NCBI RefSeq assembly: GCF_014650175.1
Contig: NZ_BMUL01000001.1
Location: forward strand, 62,001-126,000
DNA: 64,000 bases
Origin: Streptomyces termitum
Lineage (GTDB): Bacteria > Actinomycetota > Actinomycetes > Streptomycetales > Streptomycetaceae
Direction of reading: 5' to 3'
Both the position numbers and the translations under genes were made by a program. The first letter of the stretch is position 1, and each line of letters opens with the position of its first letter. Below the pieces are notes generated by a model, which was not told where the DNA came from, made no database searches, and was given only the letters and a program-made list of their open reading frames with translations. Shown piece by piece: positions 7,824 through 15,991 of the stretch.

Positions 7824-9050
7824 ATGGACGTGAACGCGGCGGTCGCCGCATTGGCAGCGATCGCCGGAGTGTGCACCGGCGTGATCGCCATGCTGGCGTT
7901 CCGCTGGAGCGAACGCGACCAGGCGCGACCCACCCGCACCTCCCTGCACACCGACGCCGTGCTGCCGCCCGGTGTCGACACCGTACTCTCCGTGCTGCGC
8001 TCCTCCGCGGTCGTCCTCGACGAGAGCGACTCCGTGGTGAAGGCCAGCTCGGCGGCGTACGCCCTCGGCCTGGTCCGGGGCGGCAAGCTGTCCGTGGAGC
8101 CCATGCTCAACATGGCCCGCGACACGCGCAGGGACGGGGAGATACGCCAGGTCGAACTGGACCTGCCCCGGCGCGGCGGACGCGGCGAGGCCCTCGCGGT
8201 CTCCGCGCGGGTCGCCCCGCTGGGCTCGCGGCTCGTCCTGCTCCTGGTCGAGGACCTGACTGAGGCCCGGCGCATCGAGGCGGTGCGGCGCGACTTCGTC
8301 GCGAACGTGAGCCACGAGCTGAAGACCCCGGTCGGGGCGCTCTCCCTGCTCTCCGAGGCCGTCATGGACGCCTCGGACGACCCCGAGGCCGTGGTGCGCT
8401 TCGCGGGCCGGATGCAGATCGAGGCGACCCGGCTGACCAACCTGGTCCAGGAGCTGATCGACCTCTCGCGGGTGCAGAACGACGATCCGCTGGAGGACTC
8501 CGAGCCGGTGTCCGTGGACGAGCTGGTCGCGGAGGCGATCGACCGCTCGCGGCACACCGCCTCCACCAAGCAGATCACCATGGCCTCCGGAGGCTCCGCC
8601 GACCTGTTCGTGTGGGGCAGCCGGGGCCAGCTCGCCGCCGCTCTCGGCAACCTCGTCGAGAACGCCGTCAACTACTCGCCGGCCCGCACCCGGGTGGGCG
8701 TCGCCGCCCGCCGCGTCGCGGCCCCCGGCGGGGACCTCATCGAGATAGCCGTGACCGACCAGGGCCTCGGCATCCCGGAGAAGGACCGCGAGCGGATCTT
8801 CGAGCGCTTCTACCGCGTCGACCCGGCACGCTCGCGTGCCACCGGCGGTACGGGGCTCGGGCTCGCGATCGTCAAGCACGTGGCCGCCTCGCACGGCGGA
8901 GAGGTCACCGTCTGGAGCACCGAGGGTCAGGGCTCCACCTTCACCCTGCGGCTGCCCGAGGCGGGCTCCGCACGGGACCGCCGGACCCCCGCCTCCCTCA
9001 CCCCCGATCTCATGACCGAACCGCTTCCCGCACCGGAGGTCCTTCCGTGA
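7824..9050 (+). CDS. phoR: Phosphate sensor histidine kinase PhoR (SenX3-like)
   Basis: Membrane-bound sensor that phosphorylates PhoP under phosphate limitation. The 408-residue protein begins MDVNAAVAALAAIAGV with one membrane helix, then a PAS-like region (about 45-150). The HisKA motif is ANVSHELKTPVGAL near residue 170. The HATPase_c motifs are NLVENAVNYSP, DQGLGIPEKDRERIFERFY and GTGLGLAIVKH. ATG 7824 has TAACCT 7 nt upstream and no Shine-Dalgarno, so it is probably leaderless; GTG 7800, with GGGAG upstream, is the alternative start. It overlaps phoP by 4 nt (GTGA). Confidence 0.93.
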   Translation: MDVNAAVAALAAIAGVCTGVIAMLAFRWSERDQARPTRTSLHTDAVLPPGVDTVLSVLRSSAVVLDESDSVVKASSAAYALGLVRGGKLSVEPMLNMARDTRRDGEIRQVELDLPRRGGRGEALAVSARVAPLGSRLVLLLVEDLTEARRIEAVRRDFVANVSHELKTPVGALSLLSEAVMDASDDPEAVVRFAGRMQIEATRLTNLVQELIDLSRVQNDDPLEDSEPVSVDELVAEAIDRSRHTASTKQITMASGGSADLFVWGSRGQLAAALGNLVENAVNYSPARTRVGVAARRVAAPGGDLIEIAVTDQGLGIPEKDRERIFERFYRVDPARSRATGGTGLGLAIVKHVAASHGGEVTVWSTEGQGSTFTLRLPEAGSARDRRTPASLTPDLMTEPLPAPEVLP

Positions 9051-9727
9051 CCCGAGTCCTTGTCGTCGAGGATGAGGAATCCTTCAGCGACGCCCTGTCG
9101 TACATGCTCCGCAAGGAGGGCTTCGAGGTGGCCGTGGCGGCCACCGGGCCCGACGGCCTCGACGAGTTCGAGCGCAACGGGGCGGACCTCGTCCTCCTCG
9201 ACCTGATGCTGCCGGGCCTGCCCGGTACGGAGGTCTGCCGGCAGCTGCGGGGACGCTCCAACGTCCCGGTCATCATGGTGACCGCCAAGGACAGCGAGAT
9301 CGACAAGGTCGTCGGCCTGGAGATAGGAGCCGACGACTACGTGACCAAGCCCTTCTCCTCGCGCGAGCTGGTCGCCCGCATCCGCGCGGTGCTGCGCCGC
9401 CGCGGCGAGCCGGAGGAGGTCACCCCGGCGGCGCTGGAGGCCGGCCCGGTCCGGATGGACGTCGACCGGCACGTGGTGACGGTCGCGGGCGCCAAGGTCG
9501 ACCTGCCGCTGAAGGAGTTCGACCTCCTGGAGATGCTGCTGCGCAACGCGGGCCGCGTCCTGACCCGCATGCAGCTGATCGACCGGGTCTGGGGCGCCGA
9601 CTACGTGGGCGACACCAAGACCCTCGACGTCCACGTCAAGCGGCTGCGCGCCAAGATCGAGCCGGACCCGGGCGCCCCGCGCTATCTGGTGACGGTCCGC
9701 GGCCTGGGCTACAAGTTCGAGCCGTAA
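9047..9727 (+). CDS. phoP: Response regulator PhoP
   Basis: OmpR/PhoB-family regulator that binds PHO boxes and controls phosphate scavenging and antibiotic production. The 226-residue protein has the phospho-acceptor Asp in LVLLDLMLPG, a conserved Thr/Lys at VTAKD and VTKPF, and a C-terminal winged helix with LPLKEFDLLEMLLRNAG and KTLDVHVKRLRAKIE. GTG 9047 has GGAGG upstream and overlaps the phoR stop, indicating translational coupling. Two hairpins follow. Confidence 0.95.
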   Translation: MTRVLVVEDEESFSDALSYMLRKEGFEVAVAATGPDGLDEFERNGADLVLLDLMLPGLPGTEVCRQLRGRSNVPVIMVTAKDSEIDKVVGLEIGADDYVTKPFSSRELVARIRAVLRRRGEPEEVTPAALEAGPVRMDVDRHVVTVAGAKVDLPLKEFDLLEMLLRNAGRVLTRMQLIDRVWGADYVGDTKTLDVHVKRLRAKIEPDPGAPRYLVTVRGLGYKFEP

Positions 9728-9738
9728 AAAGGAGCGGT

Positions 9739-9812
9739 GTGCGCCCGGCCGCGGGGAGCGGCCGGGCGCACGGCAGCGCGAAGGGGCGCCCCCGAGAGCG
9801 GGGGCGCCCCTT
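9739..9812. terminator. Double hairpin between convergent phoP and lipoprotein gene
   Basis: Two consecutive perfect stems. At 9739-9771 GTGCGCCCGGCCGC pairs with its complement across a 5-nt loop. At 9781-9812 AAGGGGCGCCCCCG pairs with its complement across a 4-nt loop. They lie between convergent genes and can serve as a bidirectional terminator. Confidence 0.8.
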
Positions 9813-9833
9813 CGCGCGTGGGTACGGCGGGAC

Positions 9834-10481
9834 TCAGTGGCCGGCCGTCGGGCTGGCCGAGCCCTCGGGAGCGCCCTCGGTGCCGTGCTCGGCGCCGCTC
9901 TCCGTGCCGTGCCCGCCCTCGCCGGCCGAGGCCGTGGCGGACGGGGTCGCGGACGGGGGAGCCGGGACGATGGACGGGCCGAAGCCCTCGAAGTAGCTCT
10001 CCGCCGGGACGACGAACGCCTGGATGGTGACGTCACCGGTCTTGCTGAACTTGAAGACGACCTTCTGGGAGTCGCCGTTCTTCACGGCCTCGTGGCCGTT
10101 CTCGATCGTGGCGGAGGCGTTGCCCTCGCCGCCGATGACGACGGAGCCGCCGGCCGGGACCACGATCGGGCCGGAGCCCTCGGCGGGCTTCAGGGCGACC
10201 TGGGCGCTGCTGCCGGGCAGGCTGACCGACTCCAGCGTCTGCGGGGCGCGCCCGTTGTTGAAGAGGGTGGCCGAGACGGCGGCCGGGCCCTTGACGCCGG
10301 GGGTCGGCTGGGTGATGACGAGCGCGTTCTGGATCTTGACGTCGTCCACCGTGACGGCGGCGTTGTCCGGCCGGACGCCGAGGGTCTGGGCGTCGTTGCC
10401 CGCGCCACAGGCCGACAGGGCGGCGATCGAGAACACGATGGCGGTGGCGGCGAGGGCGCCGCGTCGAAGGCTGCGGCTCAC
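9834..10481 (-). CDS. Lipoprotein, DUF461/PCuAC-like
   Basis: A 215-residue lipoprotein. The signal peptide MSRSLRRGALAATAIVFSIA leads to the lipobox LSAC near residue 25. The middle (about 45-170) is a beta-rich domain with KIQNALVITQ, SATLFNNGRAPQTLESV and PAGGSVVIGG, resembling the DUF461 (PCu(A)C copper chaperone) family. The His/Met copper motif of that family is not evident, so copper binding is doubtful. The C-terminus is Gly/Ser/Glu-rich. GTG 10481 is chosen because AGGAGA lies upstream and the signal peptide starts there. A tandem repeat sits about 80 nt upstream. Confidence 0.75.
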   Translation of the reverse strand: MSRSLRRGALAATAIVFSIAALSACGAGNDAQTLGVRPDNAAVTVDDVKIQNALVITQPTPGVKGPAAVSATLFNNGRAPQTLESVSLPGSSAQVALKPAEGSGPIVVPAGGSVVIGGEGNASATIENGHEAVKNGDSQKVVFKFSKTGDVTIQAFVVPAESYFEGFGPSIVPAPPSATPSATASAGEGGHGTESGAEHGTEGAPEGSASPTAGH

Positions 10482-10557
10482 GGCGGCGGCATCTCCTAGG
10501 ACGTACGGACGGGCGGTGAGGGACTGCGGTGCGGCGCCCGGGATTGGCGGAGCCGCG

Positions 10558-10598
10558 GTGGAACCCAAGGACCAGCTAGTGGAACTAAGGACCAGCTA
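10558..10598. repeat. Tandem 20-bp direct repeat upstream of lipoprotein gene
   Basis: GTGGAAC-CC-AAGGACCAGCTA (10558-10578) is immediately followed by GTGGAACTAAGGACCAGCTA (10579-10598). It lies 77-117 bp upstream of the lipoprotein start codon. Adjacent direct repeats of two helical turns are the arrangement expected for a regulator binding side by side on one face of DNA. No known consensus recognised. Confidence 0.6.
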
Positions 10599-11153
10599 AA
10601 GGTGTGTCAGCGGCTTCAGGTTACCGAGCCGCCCTCTCCGTCCCGCACCCGACCCGCCCCTAAGAGTGCGGCGCGGTCCGGGAGGCTCCGGACGGGGGCG
10701 TACGTGTCACATGAGGAGGTGGCCGAAACATGTCCCATTGGCCTGCCGTTCACATAACCGACGTGATCAATTCCGGTGGTCGTGTCGCATTCCGCACTCA
10801 TCCCCTTACGGAAAAGCGCGGACGAGTCGTCCACTGATCAATTCCGGATTCCCGCCCCGAACCCGCCGGACAAGTGGTCGATCCTCGAACGGAGTACGTG
10901 AAGAGGGCCACTCCGGGGCGGATAGAATAGGACAAACCGCCCTCCTTGGTAGGTCCCGGATGTGTGTAACGTGCGCGTTTCTCTCCGTCGACGCAGCCGC
11001 TCCGACCTGCGAATACCGCCTTCCGGAAGTCCTCCGCAGCACGTTCGCGGCGCTGTTGTCAAGCCCCGAGATATGCCCTGACCTGCGGAAACGCCATTCA
11101 GAAGAAGCCGTTTCCGTGTTACCCTGGATAGCCACGGAAGGGGTACCTGTCAC
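10599..11153. other. Long spacer upstream of carD
   Basis: About 550 bp without a convincing gene and clearly richer in A/T than its surroundings. TGATCAATTCCGG occurs at 10764-10776 and 10835-10847. A possible -10 TAGAAT is at 10923-10928. The carD Shine-Dalgarno (GGAAGGGG) is at 11136-11143. The spacer probably holds the carD promoter(s) and a long 5' leader. Short open frames here lack typical codon bias. Confidence 0.5.
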
Positions 11154-11636
11154 ATGACGTTCAAGGTTGGCGACACCGTGGTCTATCCCCATCACGGGGC
11201 CGCGCTGATCGAGGCCATCGAAACTCGCCAGATCAAAGGCGTGGACAAGACCTACTTGGTGCTCAAGGTCGCGCAGGGCGACCTGACGGTTCGCGTGCCG
11301 GCGGACAACGCGGAGTTCGTAGGCGTGCGCGACGTTGTCGGGCAGGACGGGCTGGACCGGGTCTTCGAGGTGCTGCGCGCGCCGTACGCCGAGGAGCCGA
11401 CGAACTGGTCCCGCCGCTACAAGGCGAACCTCGAGAAGCTCGCCTCCGGCGATGTCATCAAGGTCGCCGAAGTAGTCCGCGACCTGTGGCGCCGGGAGCG
11501 GGAGCGTGGTCTCTCCGCAGGTGAGAAGCGCATGCTCGCCAAGGCGCGACAGATTCTCGTCAGCGAGCTGGCCCTCGCGGAGAACACCAACGAGGACAAG
11601 GCCGAGGCCCTCCTCGACGAGGTGCTCGCGTCCTGA
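11154..11636 (+). CDS. carD: CarD family RNA polymerase-binding regulator
   Basis: Binds the RNA polymerase beta subunit and stabilises the open promoter complex, acting on rRNA and housekeeping promoters. The 160-residue protein has an N-terminal Tudor-like RNAP-interaction domain ([20 protein letters not shown]...) to about residue 60. A helical DNA-binding domain follows ([39 protein letters not shown]). Length and motifs are typical of actinobacterial CarD. ATG 11154 has a strong Shine-Dalgarno. It lies upstream of ispD-ispF as in other actinomycetes. Confidence 0.95.
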   Translation: MTFKVGDTVVYPHHGAALIEAIETRQIKGVDKTYLVLKVAQGDLTVRVPADNAEFVGVRDVVGQDGLDRVFEVLRAPYAEEPTNWSRRYKANLEKLASGDVIKVAEVVRDLWRRERERGLSAGEKRMLAKARQILVSELALAENTNEDKAEALLDEVLAS

Positions 11637-11706
11637 CGCCTGCCGTCCGAAGCCTGGCCCCACACGCCATGCCCGGCAGCAGTGCCCAGTAGCAACAGCA
11701 TCAGCC

Positions 11707-11780
11707 ATGCCGCGGTGCCCGTCGGCGCGCTGTGAATCGGTTCCCTGATTCCGCAGCGCCGTCGCCGGGCACCGCGGCAT
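11707..11780 (+). terminator. Large compound stem-loop after carD
   Basis: ATGCCGCGGTGCCCG (11707-11721) pairs perfectly with CGGGCACCGCGGCAT (11766-11780). The 44-nt loop contains its own nested pairs (GCGCTG/CAGCGC and GAATC/GATTC). It ends 144 nt after the carD stop. It may be a terminator or a processing/attenuation structure. Confidence 0.6.
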
Positions 11781-11968
11781 GTCCGCCTCTCCTCCTCGCC
11801 CCACCACCTCGCGCGTACGGTTCCGCACGTTCCGTCCCACGCGTCCCCCAGCACCGCGAAGCACCGCGCGGACCGGCCGGAACCGGCCCCGCGCGTCCGA
11901 ATCACGCCGGTGCGCGCACCCGGATCCGACACCTCCGCGCGCGGGCCCGGCGTGTCGTGCCAGCATGG

Positions 11969-12013
11969 CGACGCCTCGACCGTCCGTCACGGAAGGGCCC
12001 GGTCGAGGCGTCG
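11969..12013 (+). terminator. Stem-loop upstream of ispD
   Basis: CGACGCCTCGACCG (11969-11982) pairs perfectly with CGGTCGAGGCGTCG (12000-12013) across a 17-nt loop, about 65 nt before ispD. It could be a second terminator for carD or a leader structure of the ispDF operon. Confidence 0.6.
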
Positions 12014-12076
12014 TCTCAAGCCTGCTGACGCCATACCCACGTCGCCCGCGGAAACAAACCTGCCGGAGTGCAACCG

Positions 12077-12826
12077 ATGTCAGACGAAGCGCGTCCTCCT
12101 CGTACCGCCGTGGTCATCCCGGCGGCCGGCCGGGGCGTACGCCTCGGTCCGGGCGCCCCCAAAGCGCTGCGCGCGCTGAACGGCACCCCCATGCTCGTCC
12201 ACGCCGTCCGCGCGATGGCCGCCTCCCGCGCGGTCTCGCTCGTCGTCGTGGTCGCCCCCGCCGACGGCGTCCCCGAGGTCAAGCACCTCCTCGACGCCCA
12301 CGCCCTCCCCGAGCGGACCGACTACCGGGTCGTCGCCGGCGGCGACACCCGCCAGGAGTCGGTCCGCCTCGGCCTCGACGCGGTCCCCGGGGACGTGGAC
12401 GTCGTCCTCGTCCACGACGCCGCCCGCCCCCTCGTCCCGGTCGAGACCGTCGACGCGGTCGTCGAGGCCGTCCGCGACGGCGCCGTCGCCGTCGTCCCCG
12501 CGATGCCCGTCACCGACACCGTCAAGGAGGTCGAGCCGGCCGGCGGGCCCGGCGGCCCCGAGCCGGTCGTGGCCACCCCGGTCCGCGCCCGGCTGCGCGC
12601 CGTGCAGACCCCGCAGGGCTTCGACCGCGCCACCCTCGTCGACGCCCACGCCACCATCGCCCTCGCCGGAGAGGGCGCCACCGACGACGCCGGCATGGTG
12701 GAACGGCTCGGCGCCCCCGTCGTGGTCGTCCCCGGCCACGAGGAGGCGTTCAAGGTGACCCGACCCCTCGACCTCGTCCTCGCCGAGGCCGTACTCGCCC
12801 GCAGGAGGGCCAACGATGGCTTCTGA
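12077..12826 (+). CDS. ispD: 2-C-methyl-D-erythritol 4-phosphate cytidylyltransferase
   Basis: Third enzyme of the MEP isoprenoid pathway: MEP + CTP gives CDP-ME + PPi. The 249-residue protein has the nucleotide-binding loop [18 protein letters not shown] near residues 14-31, the HDAARPLVP motif near 112, and [10 protein letters not shown] near 175. ATG 12077 has GGAG 8 nt upstream; a GTG three codons earlier is the alternative. It overlaps ispF by 11 nt, so translational coupling is likely. Confidence 0.95.
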   Translation: MSDEARPPRTAVVIPAAGRGVRLGPGAPKALRALNGTPMLVHAVRAMAASRAVSLVVVVAPADGVPEVKHLLDAHALPERTDYRVVAGGDTRQESVRLGLDAVPGDVDVVLVHDAARPLVPVETVDAVVEAVRDGAVAVVPAMPVTDTVKEVEPAGGPGGPEPVVATPVRARLRAVQTPQGFDRATLVDAHATIALAGEGATDDAGMVERLGAPVVVVPGHEEAFKVTRPLDLVLAEAVLARRRANDGF

Positions 12827-13310
12827 GCCGCTGCTCCCCCGTACCGGCATCGGTACCGACGTCCACGCCTTCGAGAAGGGCCGCGAACTGTGGTGCGCGG
12901 GCCTGCTCTGGGAAGGGGAGGAGTACGGGCTCGCCGGGCACTCCGACGGCGACGTCGCCGCCCACGCCGCCTGCGACGCCCTCTTCTCCGCCGCCGGCAT
13001 CGGCGACCTCGGCGCCCACTTCGGCACCTCCCGCCCCGAGTGGTCCGGCGCCTCCGGCACCACCCTGCTCGCCGAGGCCGCCCGGATCGTCCGCGCCGAG
13101 GGGTACGAGATCGGCAACATCGCCGTGCAGGTCGTCGGCGTCCGCCCCAAGGTCGGCAAGCGCCGCGACGAGGCGCAGAAGGCGCTGAGCGAGGCGGCCG
13201 GAGCGCCCGTCTCCGTCTCCGGCACCACCACCGACGGCCTCGGCCTGACCGGCCGCGCCGAGGGCCTCGCCGCCCTCGCGACCGCCCTGGTCTACCCGGT
13301 GTCGCGCTAG
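12816..13310 (+). CDS. ispF: 2-C-methyl-D-erythritol 2,4-cyclodiphosphate synthase
   Basis: Cyclises CDP-ME 2-phosphate to ME-cPP with release of CMP; a zinc-dependent homotrimer. The 164-residue protein has the metal ligands in [10 protein letters not shown] (Asp/His near residues 13-15) and the signature [20 protein letters not shown], followed by GDLGAHF. The C-terminal [18 protein letters not shown] is the CMP-binding/trimer region. ATG 12816 lies within the ispD end. Confidence 0.95.
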   Translation: MASEPLLPRTGIGTDVHAFEKGRELWCAGLLWEGEEYGLAGHSDGDVAAHAACDALFSAAGIGDLGAHFGTSRPEWSGASGTTLLAEAARIVRAEGYEIGNIAVQVVGVRPKVGKRRDEAQKALSEAAGAPVSVSGTTTDGLGLTGRAEGLAALATALVYPVSR

Positions 13311-13314
13311 GCCG

Positions 13315-13338
13315 TGTCCGGCGGAGATCCGCCGGACA
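13315..13338 (+). terminator. Hairpin after ispF
   Basis: TGTCCGGCGG and CCGCCGGACA form a perfect 10-bp stem with a 4-nt loop, starting 5 nt after the ispF stop codon. Confidence 0.7.
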
Positions 13339-13429
13339 GGCCCTGGGCGCGGCGCGCGCCGGGAAAGAAGGTGTCCCGTGTCCGGGAATCGGTCGCGGGG
13401 CACTGGCGCGCGCCCACTACCCTTGACCC

Positions 13430-14827
13430 GTGACCATTCGCCTGTACGACACCAGCGCCCGGCAGATCCGCGACTTCACCCCGCTCACGCCGGGCTGCGT
13501 CTCGATCTACCTGTGTGGTGCCACCGTTCAGGCGGCCCCGCACATCGGCCACATCCGCTCCGGCCTGAACTTCGACATCATGCGCCGCTGGTTCACCCAC
13601 CGCGGCTACGACGTCACCTTCGTCCGGAACGTCACCGACATCGACGACAAGATCATCAGGAAGGGCGCCGAGCAGGGCCGCCCCTGGTGGTCCATCGGCT
13701 ACGAGAACGAGCGCGCGTTCAACGCCGGCTACGAGGCCCTCGGCTGCCTCCCGCCGACCTACGAGCCCCGCGCCACCGGCCACGTACCCGAGATGATCGA
13801 GATGATGCGCGGCCTGATCGAGCGCGGCCACGCCTACGAGGCCGACGGCAGCGTCTACTTCGACGTGCGCTCCTTCCCCGGCTACCTGGAGCTCTCCAAC
13901 CAGGACCTGGACGACCTCCGCCAGCCCGACGAGGGCGTCTCCGGCAAGCGCGACCCCCGCGACTTCGCCATGTGGAAGGCGACCAAGCCCGGCGAGCCGG
14001 ACTGGGAGACCCCGTGGGGCCGCGGCCGGCCCGGCTGGCACCTGGAGTGCTCGGCCATGGCCCACAAGTACCTGGGCTCCGCCTTCGACATCCACGGCGG
14101 CGGCCTCGACCTGATCTTCCCCCACCACGAGAACGAGATCGCCCAGGCCAAGGCCTTCGGCGACGCCTTCGCCTCGTACTGGGTGCACAACGCCTGGGTC
14201 ACCATGTCCGGCGAGAAGATGTCGAAGTCGCTGGGCAACTCGGTCCTCGTGAGCGAGATGGTGAAGAACTGGCGCCCGATCGTCCTGCGCTACTACCTGG
14301 GCACTCCGCACTACCGGTCGATGATCGAGTACAGCGAGGAGTCCCTGCGCGAGGCCGAGGCCGCCTTCGGCCGCATCGAGGGCTTCGTGCAGCGCGCCAC
14401 CGAGAAGGCGGGCCGGACCGTCCCGCCCGCCGCCGAGGTGCCGCCGGCCTTCGCCGAGGCCATGGACGACGACCTGGGCGTCCCGCACGCGCTGGCGATC
14501 ATCCACACCACCGTCCGGCAGGGCAACAGCGCGCTCGGCGCCGACGACAAGGACGAGGCCATCGCGCGCCTCGCCGAGGTCCGCGCCATGCTCGGCGTCC
14601 TCGGCCTGGACCCGCTCGACCCGCACTGGGCCGACGAGTCCGGCGGCGGCGAGGAGCTGCACGGCGTCGTCGACACCCTCGTCCGCCTCGTGCTCCAGCA
14701 GCGCGAGTCCGCCCGCGAGCGCAAGGACTGGGCCACCGCGGACGCGATCCGCGACCAGCTCGGCCGGTCCGGGCTCGCCATCGAGGACAGCCCCGACGGC
14801 CCCCGCTGGACCATCGCCCACCGATAG
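13430..14827 (+). CDS. cysS: Cysteinyl-tRNA synthetase
   Basis: Charges tRNA-Cys. The 465-residue class I synthetase has the HIGH-type motif PHIGHIRSGLNFD after the zinc ligand Cys in YLCGATVQ, the second zinc ligand region WHLECSAM, HGGGLDLIFPHHENE, and the KMSKS loop GEKMSKSLGN. The C-terminal WATADAIRDQLGRSG segment and full length favour CysRS over its shorter paralogue MshC. GTG 13430 is preceded by TACCCT and 6 nt with no Shine-Dalgarno, implying a leaderless transcript. Confidence 0.95.
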   Translation: MTIRLYDTSARQIRDFTPLTPGCVSIYLCGATVQAAPHIGHIRSGLNFDIMRRWFTHRGYDVTFVRNVTDIDDKIIRKGAEQGRPWWSIGYENERAFNAGYEALGCLPPTYEPRATGHVPEMIEMMRGLIERGHAYEADGSVYFDVRSFPGYLELSNQDLDDLRQPDEGVSGKRDPRDFAMWKATKPGEPDWETPWGRGRPGWHLECSAMAHKYLGSAFDIHGGGLDLIFPHHENEIAQAKAFGDAFASYWVHNAWVTMSGEKMSKSLGNSVLVSEMVKNWRPIVLRYYLGTPHYRSMIEYSEESLREAEAAFGRIEGFVQRATEKAGRTVPPAAEVPPAFAEAMDDDLGVPHALAIIHTTVRQGNSALGADDKDEAIARLAEVRAMLGVLGLDPLDPHWADESGGGEELHGVVDTLVRLVLQQRESARERKDWATADAIRDQLGRSGLAIEDSPDGPRWTIAHR

Positions 14828-14838
14828 AACACCGATGA

Positions 14839-14866
14839 TGTGCCGCCCGGAGCCCCGGGCGGCACA
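14839..14866 (+). terminator. Hairpin after cysS
   Basis: TGTGCCGCCCGG and CCGGGCGGCACA form a perfect 12-bp stem with loop AGCC, 11 nt after the cysS stop codon. Confidence 0.75.
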
Positions 14867-14917
14867 CTTCACTTACAGACTTCCGTACGCACGCAGGTAG
14901 AGGAACAGGTAGCAGCC

Positions 14918-15874
14918 ATGGCCGGGAACAGCCAGCGCAGGGGACGTCGTACGTCCAACAAGAAGGGCGCGACGATCGGCAGCGGCGGCCAGCGGCGCAA
15001 GGGCCTGGAGGGCAAGGGCCCGACGCCCAAGGCCGAGAACCGCAAGGGCCACAAGGCCTTCCGCGTCTCCAACGCGATGGCCCGCAACGCGGCCAAGCGC
15101 AAGCCCGTCGTCCGCCGCGGCGGCAAGGGCCAGGCCGAGATGGTCGTCGGCCGCAACCCGGTCTTCGAGGCGCTGCGCGACGGAGTCCCCGCCACCACGC
15201 TCTACGTGCAGCAGTTCATCGACAACGACGAGCGCGTGCGCGAGGCCCTCAACCTCGCCACCGGCCGCGGCAACATCAACATCATGGAGGCGCCGCGCCC
15301 CGAGCTGGACCGGATGACCAACGGCCTGAACCACCAGGGCCTCGTCCTCCAGGTCCCGCCGTACGAGTACGCGCACCCCGAGGACCTCGCCGCGGCGGCC
15401 TACGACGAGCAGGAGGACCCGCTGATCGTGGCCCTCGACGGCGTCACCGACCCGCGCAACCTCGGCGCCGTCGTCCGCTCCGTCTCCGCCTTCGGCGGCC
15501 ACGGCGTCGTCGTCCCCGAGCGGCGCGCCGCCGGCATGACCGCCGGTGCCTGGAAGACCTCGGCCGGCACCGCCGCCCGCACCCCGGTCGCCCGCGCCAC
15601 CAATCTGACCCGCTGCCTGCAGGAGTACCAGAAGGCCGGTCTGACGGTCGTCGGCCTGGCCGCCGACGGCGAGACCGAGGTGCACCAGCTGGAGGCCCTG
15701 GAGGGCCCGGTCGTCATCGTGGTCGGCTCCGAGGGCAAGGGCCTGTCCCGGCTCGTCGGCGAGACCTGCGACTTCCTGGTCCGCATCCCGATGCCGGGCG
15801 GCGCCGAGTCGCTGAACGCGGGCGTCGCCGCGGGCGTCGTGCTGTACGAGGCGGCCCGCCGCCGGATGGCCTGA
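14918..15874 (+). CDS. rlmB: 23S rRNA 2'-O-methyltransferase, RlmB/SpoU family
   Basis: Predicted to methylate the 2'-OH of a 23S rRNA guanosine using SAM. The 318-residue protein has a basic, disordered N-terminal extension (about 1-65, [13 protein letters not shown]), then the SpoU substrate-binding domain beginning [11 protein letters not shown]. The trefoil-knot catalytic domain carries motif 1 [13 protein letters not shown], motif 2 [12 protein letters not shown] and motif 3 [20 protein letters not shown] 14918 starts [11 protein letters not shown], as in Streptomyces homologues. The exact target nucleotide is assigned from the family only. Confidence 0.9.
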   Translation: MAGNSQRRGRRTSNKKGATIGSGGQRRKGLEGKGPTPKAENRKGHKAFRVSNAMARNAAKRKPVVRRGGKGQAEMVVGRNPVFEALRDGVPATTLYVQQFIDNDERVREALNLATGRGNINIMEAPRPELDRMTNGLNHQGLVLQVPPYEYAHPEDLAAAAYDEQEDPLIVALDGVTDPRNLGAVVRSVSAFGGHGVVVPERRAAGMTAGAWKTSAGTAARTPVARATNLTRCLQEYQKAGLTVVGLAADGETEVHQLEALEGPVVIVVGSEGKGLSRLVGETCDFLVRIPMPGGAESLNAGVAAGVVLYEAARRRMA

Positions 15875-15880
15875 CCCGTC

Positions 15881-15922
15881 CGCCCGGTCGGCCCCACCCG
15901 CACGGGTCGGGCCGACCGGGCG
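15881..15922 (+). terminator. Hairpin after rlmB
   Basis: CGCCCGGTCGGCCC pairs perfectly with GGGCCGACCGGGCG across a 14-nt loop, just after the rlmB stop. A second hairpin follows at 15929-15958 (TGACGGGTCTCGGA against TCCGAGCCCGTCA, one bulged base) before the next gene. Confidence 0.75.
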
Positions 15923-15991
15923 TGATCTTGACGGGTCTCGGACATTCCGAGCCCGTCAGAACAGTGTCCTAACCCGGCGTCACTCGGTTAG

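Larger units (their letters stand above)
11637..12076. other. carD-ispD spacer with two large stem-loops
   Basis: No gene is supported in these 440 bases. Two strong inverted repeats are present (entered separately). The space between them is Cys/Arg-codon-like low-complexity sequence. GGAG at 12065-12068 is the ispD ribosome-binding site. Confidence 0.5.

Noticed and set aside
10748..10758. PHO box upstream of carD (CGTTCACATAA)
   Set aside because: Only a single unit is present; no neighbouring 11-nt repeat, so chance is more likely.
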